Source: Brevibacterium paucivorans (lineage in GTDB: Bacteria; Actinomycetota; Actinomycetes; Actinomycetales; Brevibacteriaceae). Taken from it: a stretch of DNA of 64,000 bases. Shown in pieces: positions 25,192 through 33,216 of the stretch. A program made the position numbers and the translations under genes. The notes beneath the pieces were generated by a model. The model was not told the DNA's origin, made no database searches, and was given only the letters and a program-made list of their open reading frames with translations. The stretch lies in NCBI RefSeq assembly GCF_016907735.1, contig NZ_JAFBCP010000001.1, forward strand, positions 1,240,001 to 1,304,000, read 5' to 3'. Every line of letters starts with the position of its first letter. The first letter of the stretch is position 1.

Positions 25192-27738
25192 CTACTTCAA
25201 GTCGAAGTCCACGATCGTTGGGTCGTGGTCGGATGACCTAAACGGTGATGGGTCGTAGAAGTTGGTCACGTTGTAGTTGTAGCGGGAGTACTCCAGAGCC
25301 ACGGACTCGCGCGAGTTGATGGTCCAGGTGTACGCCCCCTTCAACCCCTTGGCAGCGGCTTCGTTTGCCAGCACGTGGTCCAAGCTGCCCAGCTGACCGC
25401 CGAACACGTAAGTCGGCTCAGCTTCAAACTTTTCGCCTGCGTCAACGTAGCCGGCCTTGTAGAACTCCTGCATGGGGTCTTCCTGCGTGTAGGAGTTGAA
25501 GTCACCCAACAGGAACACGTTGTTAGTCTGTGCCTTCTTCTTCATCGCGTCAGCGAACGTGACCAGGGCCTTAGCCTGCTTCACACGGTCAGCGTTGGAG
25601 TTGCCCTGACCGTCACCAGAGTCCTCGTTGCCCGGTCCTTTACCTGAACCCTTCGACTTGAAGTGGTTCACGACCGCCACGAACGATTCCCCCGTTGCCT
25701 TCCCGTCCTTCTTCAGCACGAACTCCTGCGCCAGCGGTGCGCGCGCGTTCGAGAACGCCGGGTCATCCAGGATCTCCGAGGCGCCCTCAGTGTCCGCCAG
25801 CGCCGGCTGGTAGATGAAGCCGGTGCGGATCACGTCGTCACCTGTAGCTGGCACCGACTTAGGCGACGTCACAGCCGCCCACTTGCCGTACCCAGCCTGC
25901 TTGTTCAGCTGACGCACCAGGTAGGTGATCGCGAAGTCGCGGTTCTTGCCGAACTTCTCCGAGTTCTCCAACTCCTCCAGCGACAGCACCGCAACGTCCA
26001 TCTGGTTGATCGCGTTGAGGATCTTGATCTGCTGGCGGCTCAGCGACTCGAGGTTCGCCGCACCGCGCGCGTCACAGCCTCCGTTGACCGTGACGGGGTT
26101 GCCTTCGCGGTCCTTGTAGTAGGAGCAGCCGTTGAGCTGGTCACCGGTGGTGGGGAAGAAGTTGAGCACGTTGAAGCTCGCGAGCTTCCCGCCTTGCAGT
26201 TCGGGGGACCCGTGGCGACTGTTGCCGAACTTAGCAGGTTCGTCGACCCCCGCCTCGGCGTCCGTGAGTGCCCCCACAGGCTGCAAGCGCCAGGCTTCGT
26301 GGCCGTAGCTGAACACTGCCGCCGAGGTGAACGTCACCTCAGCGCCGACCCTCACCGGCCGTTCGTTGTCCAGGTAGGAAACCGGGGTGCCCTGGCCCTT
26401 GGTGAGGAAGTTCAGGGTGGATCCGTCGTCCAGCAGGTAGCTGCGCTCGCTGTTGCGTTTAGCGAGGTCGGTGGCTTCCTTTGAGCCCGGACGGAACTTG
26501 TCCGTGGGCTGGTAGAGCGCTTTCTTGCCGTTGACGAGCGCAACTTCGCCGAACTTATTCGTCGAGTAGTTGTCCGTCACCGTGATGTCGCCGGTGGGCT
26601 GTACCAGCATGCCTTCGAGCGATTCGCGGTTCTCGTCACCGGTTGGGATTTCGCCTTCGAACGGTTTGACTTCCGGTGCCGCTTCCTTCAGCTGCTTCAT
26701 GCCACCAGCCTTCACGGAGATCTGGGTGAGCCCGTAGAACTCGCTCACTTGCCCGTTGACCTGCACAAAGTCGCCACGCTTGACGTCCTTGACGGTGTCT
26801 GAGGAGTAGACGAAAAGCCCGTCAGATGGCCCGCCGAGGTCGTGCTCAGCCCCTCCTGTCCCCGGGGTTTGGATGTAGTACCCGTTGAGCCCACCGGTGG
26901 GGTAGGTGGCGGTGACGATTCCGCGGGTGGTCACGGACTTGCCCACCATGGGGCTCTTGTCGCTGGTGCCCTGAATGTCGCGGATCGGTGTCACGTCACC
27001 TGGTTCGCTGGGGTCTGGGGTCGGTTTTGGAGTTGGTTCAGCAGTGGGCTCGTTTGTTGGTTTCGGGGATGGTTCTTTCGTAGGTTCGTCGGTCGGCTTA
27101 GTTGTCGGCTCGTCTGTTGGTTCAGGTGTGGGCTCTGGTGTGGGCTCCGATGGGTTCGGGTTGCCTGCCCCTTCAGGTAGCGTGCCTGGGGTGGGGTTAC
27201 CTTCGACCCATTTCCCGTTGATCAGCGCGATGGACTTCCCCTTGCCGGCGGTCGCGCCGGTGGAGGTGGCGCGGTTGCCGGCCAACACCTCGGGCGTGTG
27301 GGCGCTGGACCCGGCTTCTACGCCGGGCTTACCCGCGTTGCCACCGATCGTGTCAAAGGACACGATCTTGCTGTCAGGGCTGATCAAGAATGCCGAGGCG
27401 CCATAAGCTCCGTCGGTTTGCGCCCCGCTTTTGACGGTGTTGGTGATGGGGATGTCTACGGTGACAGCCCCGGACTCGCCCACGATGGTGTTGGCGAGCG
27501 TGCGAACGTTGGTGGCGTCTTGGACGGTACCACCTCGGGTGACAGAGCCGACCTTCCAGCCGTCCAGCTTGGTGCCTGCAGGGGCTGCGATTTCGATGAA
27601 GTCGCCGGTGTTGTCGGCGTATGCGATTTCTGAAATGTAGATTTTGTTAGCCGCCAGAGCTGGTAGCACAGGAAGTGCTACTGAAGCGACCACCAGGGCT
27701 AACACTGCGAGCAGTGAGCGGGTTTGTGTGTGCGACAT
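25192..27738 (-). CDS. Secreted ExeM/NucH-type nuclease with lamin-tail domain
   Basis: This protein of about 848 aa starts at ATG 27738 with a Sec signal peptide (LAVLALVVASVALPVLPALAA). Residues about 35-170 are a lamin-tail-like domain (IYISEIAYADNTGDFIEIAAPAG). A Pro/Thr/Glu repeat linker (EPTPEPTPEPTDEPT) of about 60 residues follows, then an OB-like ExeM segment and a C-terminal endonuclease/exonuclease/phosphatase domain with LEELEN, VNHFKSKGSG, LLGDFNSY, LGSLDHVL and RSSDHDP. It should degrade extracellular DNA, possibly to scavenge phosphate. There is no LPXTG anchor, so it is probably released or loosely held. Confidence 0.88.
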   Translation of the reverse strand: MSHTQTRSLLAVLALVVASVALPVLPALAANKIYISEIAYADNTGDFIEIAAPAGTKLDGWKVGSVTRGGTVQDATNVRTLANTIVGESGAVTVDIPITNTVKSGAQTDGAYGASAFLISPDSKIVSFDTIGGNAGKPGVEAGSSAHTPEVLAGNRATSTGATAGKGKSIALINGKWVEGNPTPGTLPEGAGNPNPSEPTPEPTPEPTDEPTTKPTDEPTKEPSPKPTNEPTAEPTPKPTPDPSEPGDVTPIRDIQGTSDKSPMVGKSVTTRGIVTATYPTGGLNGYYIQTPGTGGAEHDLGGPSDGLFVYSSDTVKDVKRGDFVQVNGQVSEFYGLTQISVKAGGMKQLKEAAPEVKPFEGEIPTGDENRESLEGMLVQPTGDITVTDNYSTNKFGEVALVNGKKALYQPTDKFRPGSKEATDLAKRNSERSYLLDDGSTLNFLTKGQGTPVSYLDNERPVRVGAEVTFTSAAVFSYGHEAWRLQPVGALTDAEAGVDEPAKFGNSRHGSPELQGGKLASFNVLNFFPTTGDQLNGCSYYKDREGNPVTVNGGCDARGAANLESLSRQQIKILNAINQMDVAVLSLEELENSEKFGKNRDFAITYLVRQLNKQAGYGKWAAVTSPKSVPATGDDVIRTGFIYQPALADTEGASEILDDPAFSNARAPLAQEFVLKKDGKATGESFVAVVNHFKSKGSGKGPGNEDSGDGQGNSNADRVKQAKALVTFADAMKKKAQTNNVFLLGDFNSYTQEDPMQEFYKAGYVDAGEKFEAEPTYVFGGQLGSLDHVLANEAAAKGLKGAYTWTINSRESVALEYSRYNYNVTNFYDPSPFRSSDHDPTIVDFDLK

Positions 27739-27827
27739 GAGTGTCCAAATCGTCGGTGATGGGGGATGGGTGCCTGAGTTTTGACGTCTCGACGCTAATC
27801 GATTCCGCGCCCAGGTAGGTGGTGTGA

Positions 27828-27847
27828 TGTTCAACCTCAGTTGAACA
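27828..27847. promoter_or_regulatory. Inverted repeat upstream of the nuclease gene
   Basis: TGTTCAAC-CTCA-GTTGAACA lies about 90 bases before the nuclease ATG. On the minus strand it also reads as two GTTNAAC half-sites 11 bases apart, loosely like the 11-bp direct repeats of PhoP boxes in actinomycetes. Phosphate control would suit an extracellular nuclease, but the site could equally belong to another regulator. Confidence 0.4.
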
Positions 27848-27950
27848 GTTGGTTACGTGAGGTGATCGGTTCGACAGTGTGTCGAGTGCCCGGTCATTAC
27901 AATGACACTAGGTGTTTTAGAGTCGACCCATTCGCCATGTGAGGAAATCC

Positions 27951-28370
27951 ATGAAGAAACCAAGCGTTCTTTTTGTGTGCGTCAAGAACGGTGGCAAGAG
28001 CCAGATGGCTGCAGCGTTGACACGCAAAAAAGCGGCGCACGCGATCGATGTGTTTTCAGGCGGAACCCAACCGGGGGATTCCTTGAATGAGGAATCGCGT
28101 AAGAGTGTTGAAGCGGTAGGGGCGTCGTTCGACGGTGAGTACCCCAAACCTATTGACCCTGATCTTCTTCGGTCGGTGGATCGTGTTGTCATCGTCGGTG
28201 GAAGTGCCAAGGTCGATCAGGTTGAAGGTATGCGTGGATCGGTCGAAACGTGGGACATCGCCGAACCTTCTCTACGAGGAATAGAGGGCGAAGAACGTAT
28301 GATGCTCATTCGAGATGAAATCGGTAAGCGAGTCGATACCTTGATCGCTCAACTTACACCGCGCCGCTAA
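27951..28370 (+). CDS. arsC: ArsC-type low-molecular-weight arsenate reductase
   Basis: This 139-aa member of the LMW phosphatase fold is next to an Acr3 pump. The P-loop reads VCVKNGGKSQMAA: the catalytic Cys is present, but the position of the usual Arg (CX5R) is Lys. Such a variant may still bind arsenate, and single-Cys actinobacterial ArsC enzymes use mycothiol. The C-terminal segment VDRVVIVGG and later WDIAEPS mark the rest of the fold. ATG 27951 follows GAGGAAA; GTG 27939 is an alternative. It probably forms an operon with acr3, although no arsR is nearby. Confidence 0.8.
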   Translation: MKKPSVLFVCVKNGGKSQMAAALTRKKAAHAIDVFSGGTQPGDSLNEESRKSVEAVGASFDGEYPKPIDPDLLRSVDRVVIVGGSAKVDQVEGMRGSVETWDIAEPSLRGIEGEERMMLIRDEIGKRVDTLIAQLTPRR

Positions 28371-28389
28371 ACTACACTTCTGCTTCAAT

Positions 28390-29487
28390 ATGAATCCTGT
28401 GTCTACGCCGTCTACACCGTCTGCATCTGAAACTCCAAAACTTTCCACACTAGACCGCCTGCTTCCAGTTTTTATCCTGTGTGCAATGGGGGTGGGTGTC
28501 GCTCTAAGCGTGTGGGTCCCTCAGAGTTCAGATTTTCTTAACCGTTTCAAGATCAGCGATATTTCGCTTCCGATTGCACTTGGCCTGCTCGTCATGATGT
28601 ACCCGCCACTTGCAAAGGTGCGCTTCGACAAAGCGCGGGAAATCGCGCGCGATCGCAGATTGATGGTTCTTTCTCTGCTTCTCAATTGGGCGGCGGGGCC
28701 GTTACTCATGTTTGTTCTTGCGTGGGTGTTTCTGCCTGATGAGCCGGAACTACGAACTGGTCTCATTATCGTTGGTCTAGCGCGATGCATCGCCATGGTG
28801 CTTGTGTGGAGTGATCTGTCCTGTGCAGACCGTGAAGCAACCGCCGTGTTGGTAGCCATAAATTCAGTGTTTCAGCTACTCATGTTTTCGGTTTTGGGCT
28901 GGTTTTACCTGCAGATCCTTCCGGGCTGGCTTGGTTTGGACACGGCCAGTGTCGACTTCTCGTTTTGGGCAATCGTGAGAAGTGTTTTGATCTTCCTTGG
29001 AATCCCGTTGGCTTTGGGAGTCCTTTCGCGAGTATTGGGTGAGCGGCTGAAGGGAAGACAGTGGTTTGAAAACCACTTCATTCCACGTGTTTCACCGTTG
29101 GCCATGGTGGGACTTCTCTACACGATCGTTGTGTTGTTCTGTCTTCAAGGAACACAGGTTCTGAACAATCCGTTGAGCGTGGCGCGTGTTGCTGTGCCGT
29201 TGTTGGTGTATTTCGTGGGCATGTTTGCTGTAGCACTGATTGCGTCTCGTGCAGCAGGGATGAACTACGCGCAGAGCGCGTCGACGGCGTTTACTGCCGC
29301 GGGTAACAACTTTGAGCTTGCAATCGCGGTGACGATCGGCACGTTTGGTGCCACGTCACCGCAAGCCCTTGCTGGAACCATCGGACCATTGGTTGAAATT
29401 CCCGTTTTGGTTGGCCTGGTGTACGTGATGCGTGCGCTTGGCCCGCGCCTGTTCCCAGGGGACGCTTCGGTTCCGTCCCCGAGGTGA
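28390..29487 (+). CDS. acr3: Acr3 family arsenite efflux transporter
   Basis: This 365-aa membrane protein has about ten hydrophobic segments. The diagnostic Acr3 segment ARCIAMVLVWSDLSCAD contains the conserved Cys needed for transport, and a later segment (TAAGNNFELAIAVTIGTFG) is typical of the family. It exports arsenite made by the reductase encoded 20 bases upstream. The last codons and stop coincide with an inverted CCGAGGTG pair that may terminate transcription. Apart from that pair the gene lacks the motif. Confidence 0.9.
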   Translation: MNPVSTPSTPSASETPKLSTLDRLLPVFILCAMGVGVALSVWVPQSSDFLNRFKISDISLPIALGLLVMMYPPLAKVRFDKAREIARDRRLMVLSLLLNWAAGPLLMFVLAWVFLPDEPELRTGLIIVGLARCIAMVLVWSDLSCADREATAVLVAINSVFQLLMFSVLGWFYLQILPGWLGLDTASVDFSFWAIVRSVLIFLGIPLALGVLSRVLGERLKGRQWFENHFIPRVSPLAMVGLLYTIVVLFCLQGTQVLNNPLSVARVAVPLLVYFVGMFAVALIASRAAGMNYAQSASTAFTAAGNNFELAIAVTIGTFGATSPQALAGTIGPLVEIPVLVGLVYVMRALGPRLFPGDASVPSPR

Positions 29488-29499
29488 CACCCACCTCGG
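29479..29499. terminator. Inverted CCGAGGTG pair at the acr3 stop codon
   Basis: CCGAGGTG (29479-29486), a 5-base loop and CACCTCGG (29492-29499) form a perfect 8-bp stem that overlaps the acr3 stop codon. A short hairpin in this convergent gap could terminate from either side. No T tract follows. Confidence 0.5.
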
Positions 29500-29539
29500 C
29501 GGTGGGAGGCACGCTTAGCGGTCCGGTGGCCCTACCGGG

Positions 29540-30172
29540 TCACTGAGACGGGAAGTCGTCAGCGAGCGCGAGCTCAAAGCGCAGGCCCGAACATTCGATG
29601 CGCGCTCCCGTATTGCCGTCCCACACGGGGTGAAGGCCTTGTTCTTTAAGCACTTCGCACACTCGGTGGCCGATGGTGCGGGTTTCTTCTTCCTGCCCGC
29701 TGACGGCGGAAAAGCCTACGTAGAGTGTGCCGGTGTGAATGAGCCGGTCAATGTCTTGCAGGGTGCAGTAGGCGTAGCCGTCGGCGTTGATTTCGCGGGC
29801 TTTTTCTACGCCCTCATCTGCGGCTTCACCTTTGTCCCAGCCTTCGTCAAAGGACCAGGCGAGGTTGCGTTGTTTGAACGCGTCCTCAAGGCCCGCGATT
29901 TTTGTGGCGTCCTCCGAGGCATGCGGGACGGCCCGTTTGTACTCCTCGCTGACCATACGGATGAGCTTTTCGAGAGATTCCGGTTTGGGGTCGATGTCCG
30001 ATTCCCGGTCCTGCCACGGGTCATCCTCAGGGTCTTGCGTGTAGTAGGCGTGCACCTCGTCGTAAGGGTCGCCATGGCACAGCATGAGCGCGATGTCTTG
30101 CTCGATGGTTTGGGGGAAGTAGGAGTCTTCAGATGGGGGATATGCAGAGTTCAGCATGGCATGAGGGATCAT
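29540..30172 (-). CDS. Hypothetical protein, 210 aa (DUF6891-like pattern)
   Basis: The protein is acidic and soluble. Its C-terminal half (DGYAYCTLQDIDRLIHTGTLYVGFSAVSG, followed by EVLKEQGLHPVWDGNTGARI) resembles the DUF6891 group of uncharacterised proteins, in which a short beta-alpha domain processes or senses an unknown partner. The family name is a recollection of the pattern and is not secure. The N-terminal part is rich in Asp/Glu/Pro. It is transcribed toward the ars genes and is preceded by a family 3 repeat. Confidence 0.6.
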   Translation of the reverse strand: MIPHAMLNSAYPPSEDSYFPQTIEQDIALMLCHGDPYDEVHAYYTQDPEDDPWQDRESDIDPKPESLEKLIRMVSEEYKRAVPHASEDATKIAGLEDAFKQRNLAWSFDEGWDKGEAADEGVEKAREINADGYAYCTLQDIDRLIHTGTLYVGFSAVSGQEEETRTIGHRVCEVLKEQGLHPVWDGNTGARIECSGLRFELALADDFPSQ

Positions 30173-30204
30173 GCTTTGATCTTACGCCGGGGGGCTTTCG
30201 GTTG

Positions 30205-30353
30205 AGTTACCCAATTACTCAACTACCCAACACAGCTGACTGGATTGCCCCAAGTTGTGGTGGGTAACTAGCCGATTTTCACCCAAAAACGTGAACAAAA
30301 CGAACAAAAGTGGTGTTTACTCAACGAATCGATTCGAGTTGTGGTGGGTAAAC
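30205..30353. repeat. Family 3 repeat, copy 1
   Basis: A hairpin with arms TACCCAACACA (30224-30234) and TGTGGTGGGTA (30256-30266) is followed by the core AAAACGTGAACAAAACGAAC (30286-30305), then GTTTACTCAAC and a second stem with an inner GAATCGATTC palindrome and another GTGGTGGGTAAA. The core is repeated exactly at 30906-30925, 32425-32444 (reverse) and 57365-57384. It lies between two minus-strand genes. Confidence 0.85.
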
Positions 30354-30369
30354 GGGTTCAGCCCGCTTC

Positions 30370-30756
30370 TCACGCGTCGTTAGGCATCCAGAAACTGGTG
30401 ACGTCTTTCTTGGCCTCAAGCTGGTAGTCGATGAACGCGGTGGCCAGTTCGTAGTCGAACGGTTGCGTCCACGGGTGCCGGGTCAACATTTTGCCGTGAT
30501 CAGTGCCCCGGCTTTTTAGCAGCTCTTCAAAGTGGATCATGGTGAAGCGTTCAGGAGACATTGCCATGTGCTTCGACGCGGCTGAAAATCCGATGATGAA
30601 CGTCCCGTGGTGGGTGAACATGGGCTGGCTCCAGGCGATGCGCAGCTCAAGTTCTGGGTAGGTGGACGCGACCCAGTCGAGGACTTCGACCATGCGGTCG
30701 CGCTTGTCGTCTTGAGGAATCGTGTCGAGGAATTCGTCCAGTGTTTTCAACGCCAT
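30370..30756 (-). CDS. DUF1801 / YdhG-type protein
   Basis: This 128-aa protein shows the DUF1801 pattern: TLDEFLDTIPQDDKRDRMVEVLDWV at the start, ELRIAWSQPMFTHHGTFIIGFSAASKHMAM in the centre, and a C-terminal helix with YQLEAKKDVTSFW. A Bacillus relative (YdhG/Fra) has been proposed as an iron chaperone, but the general function is unclear. It starts at ATG 30756 and is probably transcribed alone. Confidence 0.85.
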   Translation of the reverse strand: MALKTLDEFLDTIPQDDKRDRMVEVLDWVASTYPELELRIAWSQPMFTHHGTFIIGFSAASKHMAMSPERFTMIHFEELLKSRGTDHGKMLTRHPWTQPFDYELATAFIDYQLEAKKDVTSFWMPNDA

Positions 30757-30835
30757 GGCTCAAACGTATATGAGAGATGCCGTGCCAGAGTTAAATCGCA
30801 TGGCGGTGGGGTGTTAGTTGTGCGGGGTTCGCCTC

Positions 30836-30955
30836 CACTCAACTACCCAACACATCGAACTGGTTTTCCCCGAGCTGTGGTGGGTAATGAACAGATTTTG
30901 GGCCGAAAACGTGAACAAAACGAACTAAATTGGTAGTTAGTCAACACAGCATTTC
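30836..30955. repeat. Family 3 repeat, copy 2, abutting the IS3 element
   Basis: First hairpin arms are TACCCAACACA (30844-30854) and TGTGGTGGGTA (30876-30886); the core is 30906-30925, and AGTCAACACA ends at 30948. Seven bases later the IS begins. The second hairpin is not present in this orientation. Confidence 0.8.
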
Positions 30956-31017
30956 TGGACTGCTCCCCATTAGTTGGACTGACGAGGATCAGTTGTTTAC
31001 TAGTGAGGAGTATTTCT

Positions 31018-31500
31018 ATGCGTGCAGATAGTACGTTGACTGCGAGTCAGCGGGAAGAGTTGGTGGCCTTGTTTGAGCAGGGTTTTAGCTACGGTGCTGC
31101 GGCTAATCGTGTCGGGGTTCGTCATGGTCCTGCTAAGAACTTGTACCAACGGTTTAAGTTGCGTGGCAGGCTATGTCTTGTGAGGAAACGTAGAAAGCAG
31201 GAATACTCCTTCGAGGTTAAAAAAGCAGTCGTTGAGCGTTATCTCGCTGGAGAGGCCCAGCTGGATATCGCTCGTGAGTTTGGTTTGTGGTCTGATCAGC
31301 AGGTTAAAGATTGGGCAGTGAAGTGGCGTAAGGGCGGCGATGAAGCGTTAAAACCTAGGCCCAAAGGCCGACCAAGAAAGTCAGGCAAGCCGAAGGTGCT
31401 TACTGAAGAAGACGCGCTACGGCGTGAAAACGAACTGTTGCGGGCGGAGAATGCGTATCTAAAAAAATTGCGGGACTTAAGGGATCAGGGACACGCCTAA
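31018..31500 (+). CDS. IS3-family transposase OrfA
   Basis: This 160-aa DNA-binding subunit has helix-turn-helix segments (ASQREELVALFEQGFSYGAAANRVGV and LDIAREFGLWSDQQVKDW) and a C-terminal leucine-zipper helix (ALRRENELLRAENAYLKKL). The ATG at 31018 follows GTGAGGAG. The run of seven A at 31461-31467 near its end is the probable -1 frameshift site that produces the OrfAB transposase. Confidence 0.9.
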   Translation: MRADSTLTASQREELVALFEQGFSYGAAANRVGVRHGPAKNLYQRFKLRGRLCLVRKRRKQEYSFEVKKAVVERYLAGEAQLDIAREFGLWSDQQVKDWAVKWRKGGDEALKPRPKGRPRKSGKPKVLTEEDALRRENELLRAENAYLKKLRDLRDQGHA

Positions 31501-32360
31501 AGGTCCAGGCGATCGTCGCCCTTAAGTCTGACCACCGTTTAAGCGACCTTTTGTCTGTTGCCGGTATGGCCAGATCGACATTTTTCTACCACCAGAAACG
31601 TCTCACGAGCCCTGATAAACACGCAGTCCTTAAGACCGCGATTCGGCACAGCTTCGAGTCCAACAAGCACCGTTACGGGTACCGCCGCGTGTGGCGCGAC
31701 CTGCGCAACAAAGGCTGGGTAGTCAATCACAAGCTGGTATACAAACTCATGGACCAGATGGGGCTGAAAGCCAAGATCAGGCGCCGTCGATCGTATGTCT
31801 CCTACGCGGGCACGGTCAGCCGTATCGCCCCAAACATCCTTGATCGCAACTTCACCCGGGATAAACCCAATACCGCCTGGGTCAGTGATATCACCGAGTT
31901 CAACATTACCGGCCGCAAAGTGTACTTGTGCCCGGTCATGGACCTGTTCGACCGCACAATCATCTCCCACACCGTGTCAACCTCAGCAGCGACAACATTT
32001 GCCGTGTCATCGCTGAAAGAATCGATCACGGCCCAGGCCCCGGAACCTGGATGGATCATACATACCGATCAAGGATTCCAGTTCCAGCACATAGCCTGGC
32101 GCACCTTGGTCGAAAAACACGAGGGCAAAGTATCGATGTCTCGCAAGGGCAACTGCTACGACAACGCCGTAATAGAGAACTTCTTTAGCCACCTGAAAAC
32201 AGAGATGTACCACGGCGAAACCTTCAACAACATCAAAGAGTTCACCAACGCAATCGATGAGTACATCAACTGGTACAACAACCAACGACTACAAGAAAGA
32301 CTCAAAGGCCAAACACCCATGCAATACCGAAACCAAACCCTTCAAGCCCTAACCGCCTAA
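31467..32360 (+). CDS. IS3-family transposase OrfB (frameshift product, DDE integrase)
   Basis: This frame is open continuously from the slippery A7 run (31461-31467) to the stop at 32360, in the -1 frame relative to OrfA, so a full OrfAB can be made. An internal start at 31566 (MARSTFF) is also possible. The DDE catalytic residues are visible: WVSDITEFN, WIIHTDQGFQF and a Glu in YDNAVIENFFSHLKTE. The C-terminal INWYNNQRLQERLKGQTPMQYR is standard for IS3. Confidence 0.9.
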   Translation: MAGLKGSGTRLKVQAIVALKSDHRLSDLLSVAGMARSTFFYHQKRLTSPDKHAVLKTAIRHSFESNKHRYGYRRVWRDLRNKGWVVNHKLVYKLMDQMGLKAKIRRRRSYVSYAGTVSRIAPNILDRNFTRDKPNTAWVSDITEFNITGRKVYLCPVMDLFDRTIISHTVSTSAATTFAVSSLKESITAQAPEPGWIIHTDQGFQFQHIAWRTLVEKHEGKVSMSRKGNCYDNAVIENFFSHLKTEMYHGETFNNIKEFTNAIDEYINWYNNQRLQERLKGQTPMQYRNQTLQALTA

Positions 32361-32399
32361 AATAAAACCAGTCCAACTTTCAGGGGCAAGTCCAGATCC

Positions 32400-32510
32400 A
32401 GTGTGTTGACTACACACCCTTTTTGTTCGTTTTGTTCACGTTTTCGGCCCAAAAACAGCCAGTTACCCAACACATCACACGAAAAACAACTCACGTGCGG
32501 TGAGTAACCC
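32400..32510. repeat. Family 3 repeat, copy 3 (reverse orientation)
   Basis: The reverse complement of the core lies at 32425-32444, with TGTGTTGACT at 32402-32411 next to the IS and a degenerate TTACCCAACACA / TGAGTAAC hairpin at about 32462-32507. It is inverted relative to copy 2 on the other side of the IS. Confidence 0.8.
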
Positions 32511-32563
32511 GCGATAACCGCATTAACACGCGGGGCCTCCCCCACCTCGGCCCCTAGAACGCA

Positions 32564-32693
32564 TTTGGATACACTCCAATTTGTGGACTGTAGCCAAACA
32601 ACCCCAAAACACCCCTAAATAGTGACCCACACCACAGTTTTAGGCTCTTTTGGCTACACTCGAGCCCCAGCATCGAACTCGACTGTAGCCAAA
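32564..32693. repeat. Family 1 paired-hairpin repeat, copy C, with CRP-like centre
   Basis: First hairpin 32564-32578 with 32584-32598 (two mismatches), second 32649-32664 with 32678-32693 (arm TTTGGCTACACTCGAG, one mismatch). Between them lies AGTGACCCACACCACA (32621-32636), close to the CRP/GlxR pattern TGTGA-N6-TCACA. Same arrangement as copies D and E. It occupies the gap between the IS region and the tRNA terminator. Confidence 0.8.
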
Positions 32694-32770
32694 TGACGCA
32701 TCCCGGCGACTCCCGCACAGGCGACTCCCCGACCCCGGGCAACGCGATTTCGCACGTAAACACAAAAATT

Positions 32771-32800
32771 TCGGGGCCTCACCAACAGGTGAGACCCCGA
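32771..32800 (-). terminator. Intrinsic terminator of tRNA-Leu
   Basis: On the minus strand a GC-rich hairpin (13-bp arms TCGGGGTCTCACC and GGTGAGGCCCCGA, one mismatch, 4-base loop) is followed by AATTTTTG. It begins 10 bases after the tRNA 3' end. Confidence 0.85.
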
Positions 32801-32810
32801 AAAAATTTTG

Positions 32811-32894
<84 letters not shown>

Positions 32895-33216
32895 GAGCGA
32901 CAAGTGATAACTGTACACGTACAGGCTACAAACAACAAAATCCAGTGCTTTATCCAACTAATTGGCTACCATAAACATTTGAAGCACTGGTGATAGCGCC
33001 ATGCGGCCATGCGGGAGCATTCGCACACACAGCTACACACAGCTATACACAACTGAAAGCACAGGCACAGGCTGATGAGCGAAACCATCCGCACGTCACA
33101 TCACAATCGTGACGCGGTTATACTATTCGCCCAGCAGTGCAGTTACTACCGAGTTACTACGTGTGGCAGAAACAGCTAACGGCACACAGCCTGACAGCGA
33201 ACAGGGGGAAGCGAAC
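32895..33216. other. Divergent promoter region of tRNA-Leu and the fhaA operon
   Basis: No gene is supported here. A palindrome CTGTACACGTACAG (32911-32924) lies about 17-30 bases upstream of the tRNA 5' end and overlaps its likely promoter. The fhaA promoter should lie in the right part; I cannot assign boxes with confidence. The ribosome site of fhaA (CAGGGGGAA) is at about 33202-33210. Confidence 0.5.

Larger units (their letters stand above)
30956..32394 (+). mobile_element. IS3-family (IS150-group-like) insertion sequence, 1,439 bp
   Basis: The ends are imperfect inverted repeats: the left begins TGGACTGCTCCCC and continues with AGTTGGACTG, and the right end in reverse begins TGGACTTGCCCCT with the same AGTTGGACTG. 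Two overlapping reading frames encode OrfA and OrfB joined by an A7 slippery run. I see no matching 3-4 bp target duplication (ATTTC versus GATCC). The element sits exactly between copy 2 (+) and copy 3 (-) of the family 3 repeat, 7 bases from each. It appears intact. Confidence 0.9.

Noticed and set aside
25663..26484. Plus-strand frame of 273 codons opposite the nuclease gene
   Set aside because: The nuclease catalytic motifs lie on the minus strand; the opposing frame is Arg/Val/His-rich without features.
31018..31500. OrfA as an independent host HTH regulator
   Set aside because: The inverted repeats, the frameshift run and the DDE OrfB show that it is part of an IS3-family element.
30205..32510. 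Possible CRISPR array from repeated cores
   Set aside because: The cores are few, in both orientations and at irregular distances, with no spacers and no cas genes.
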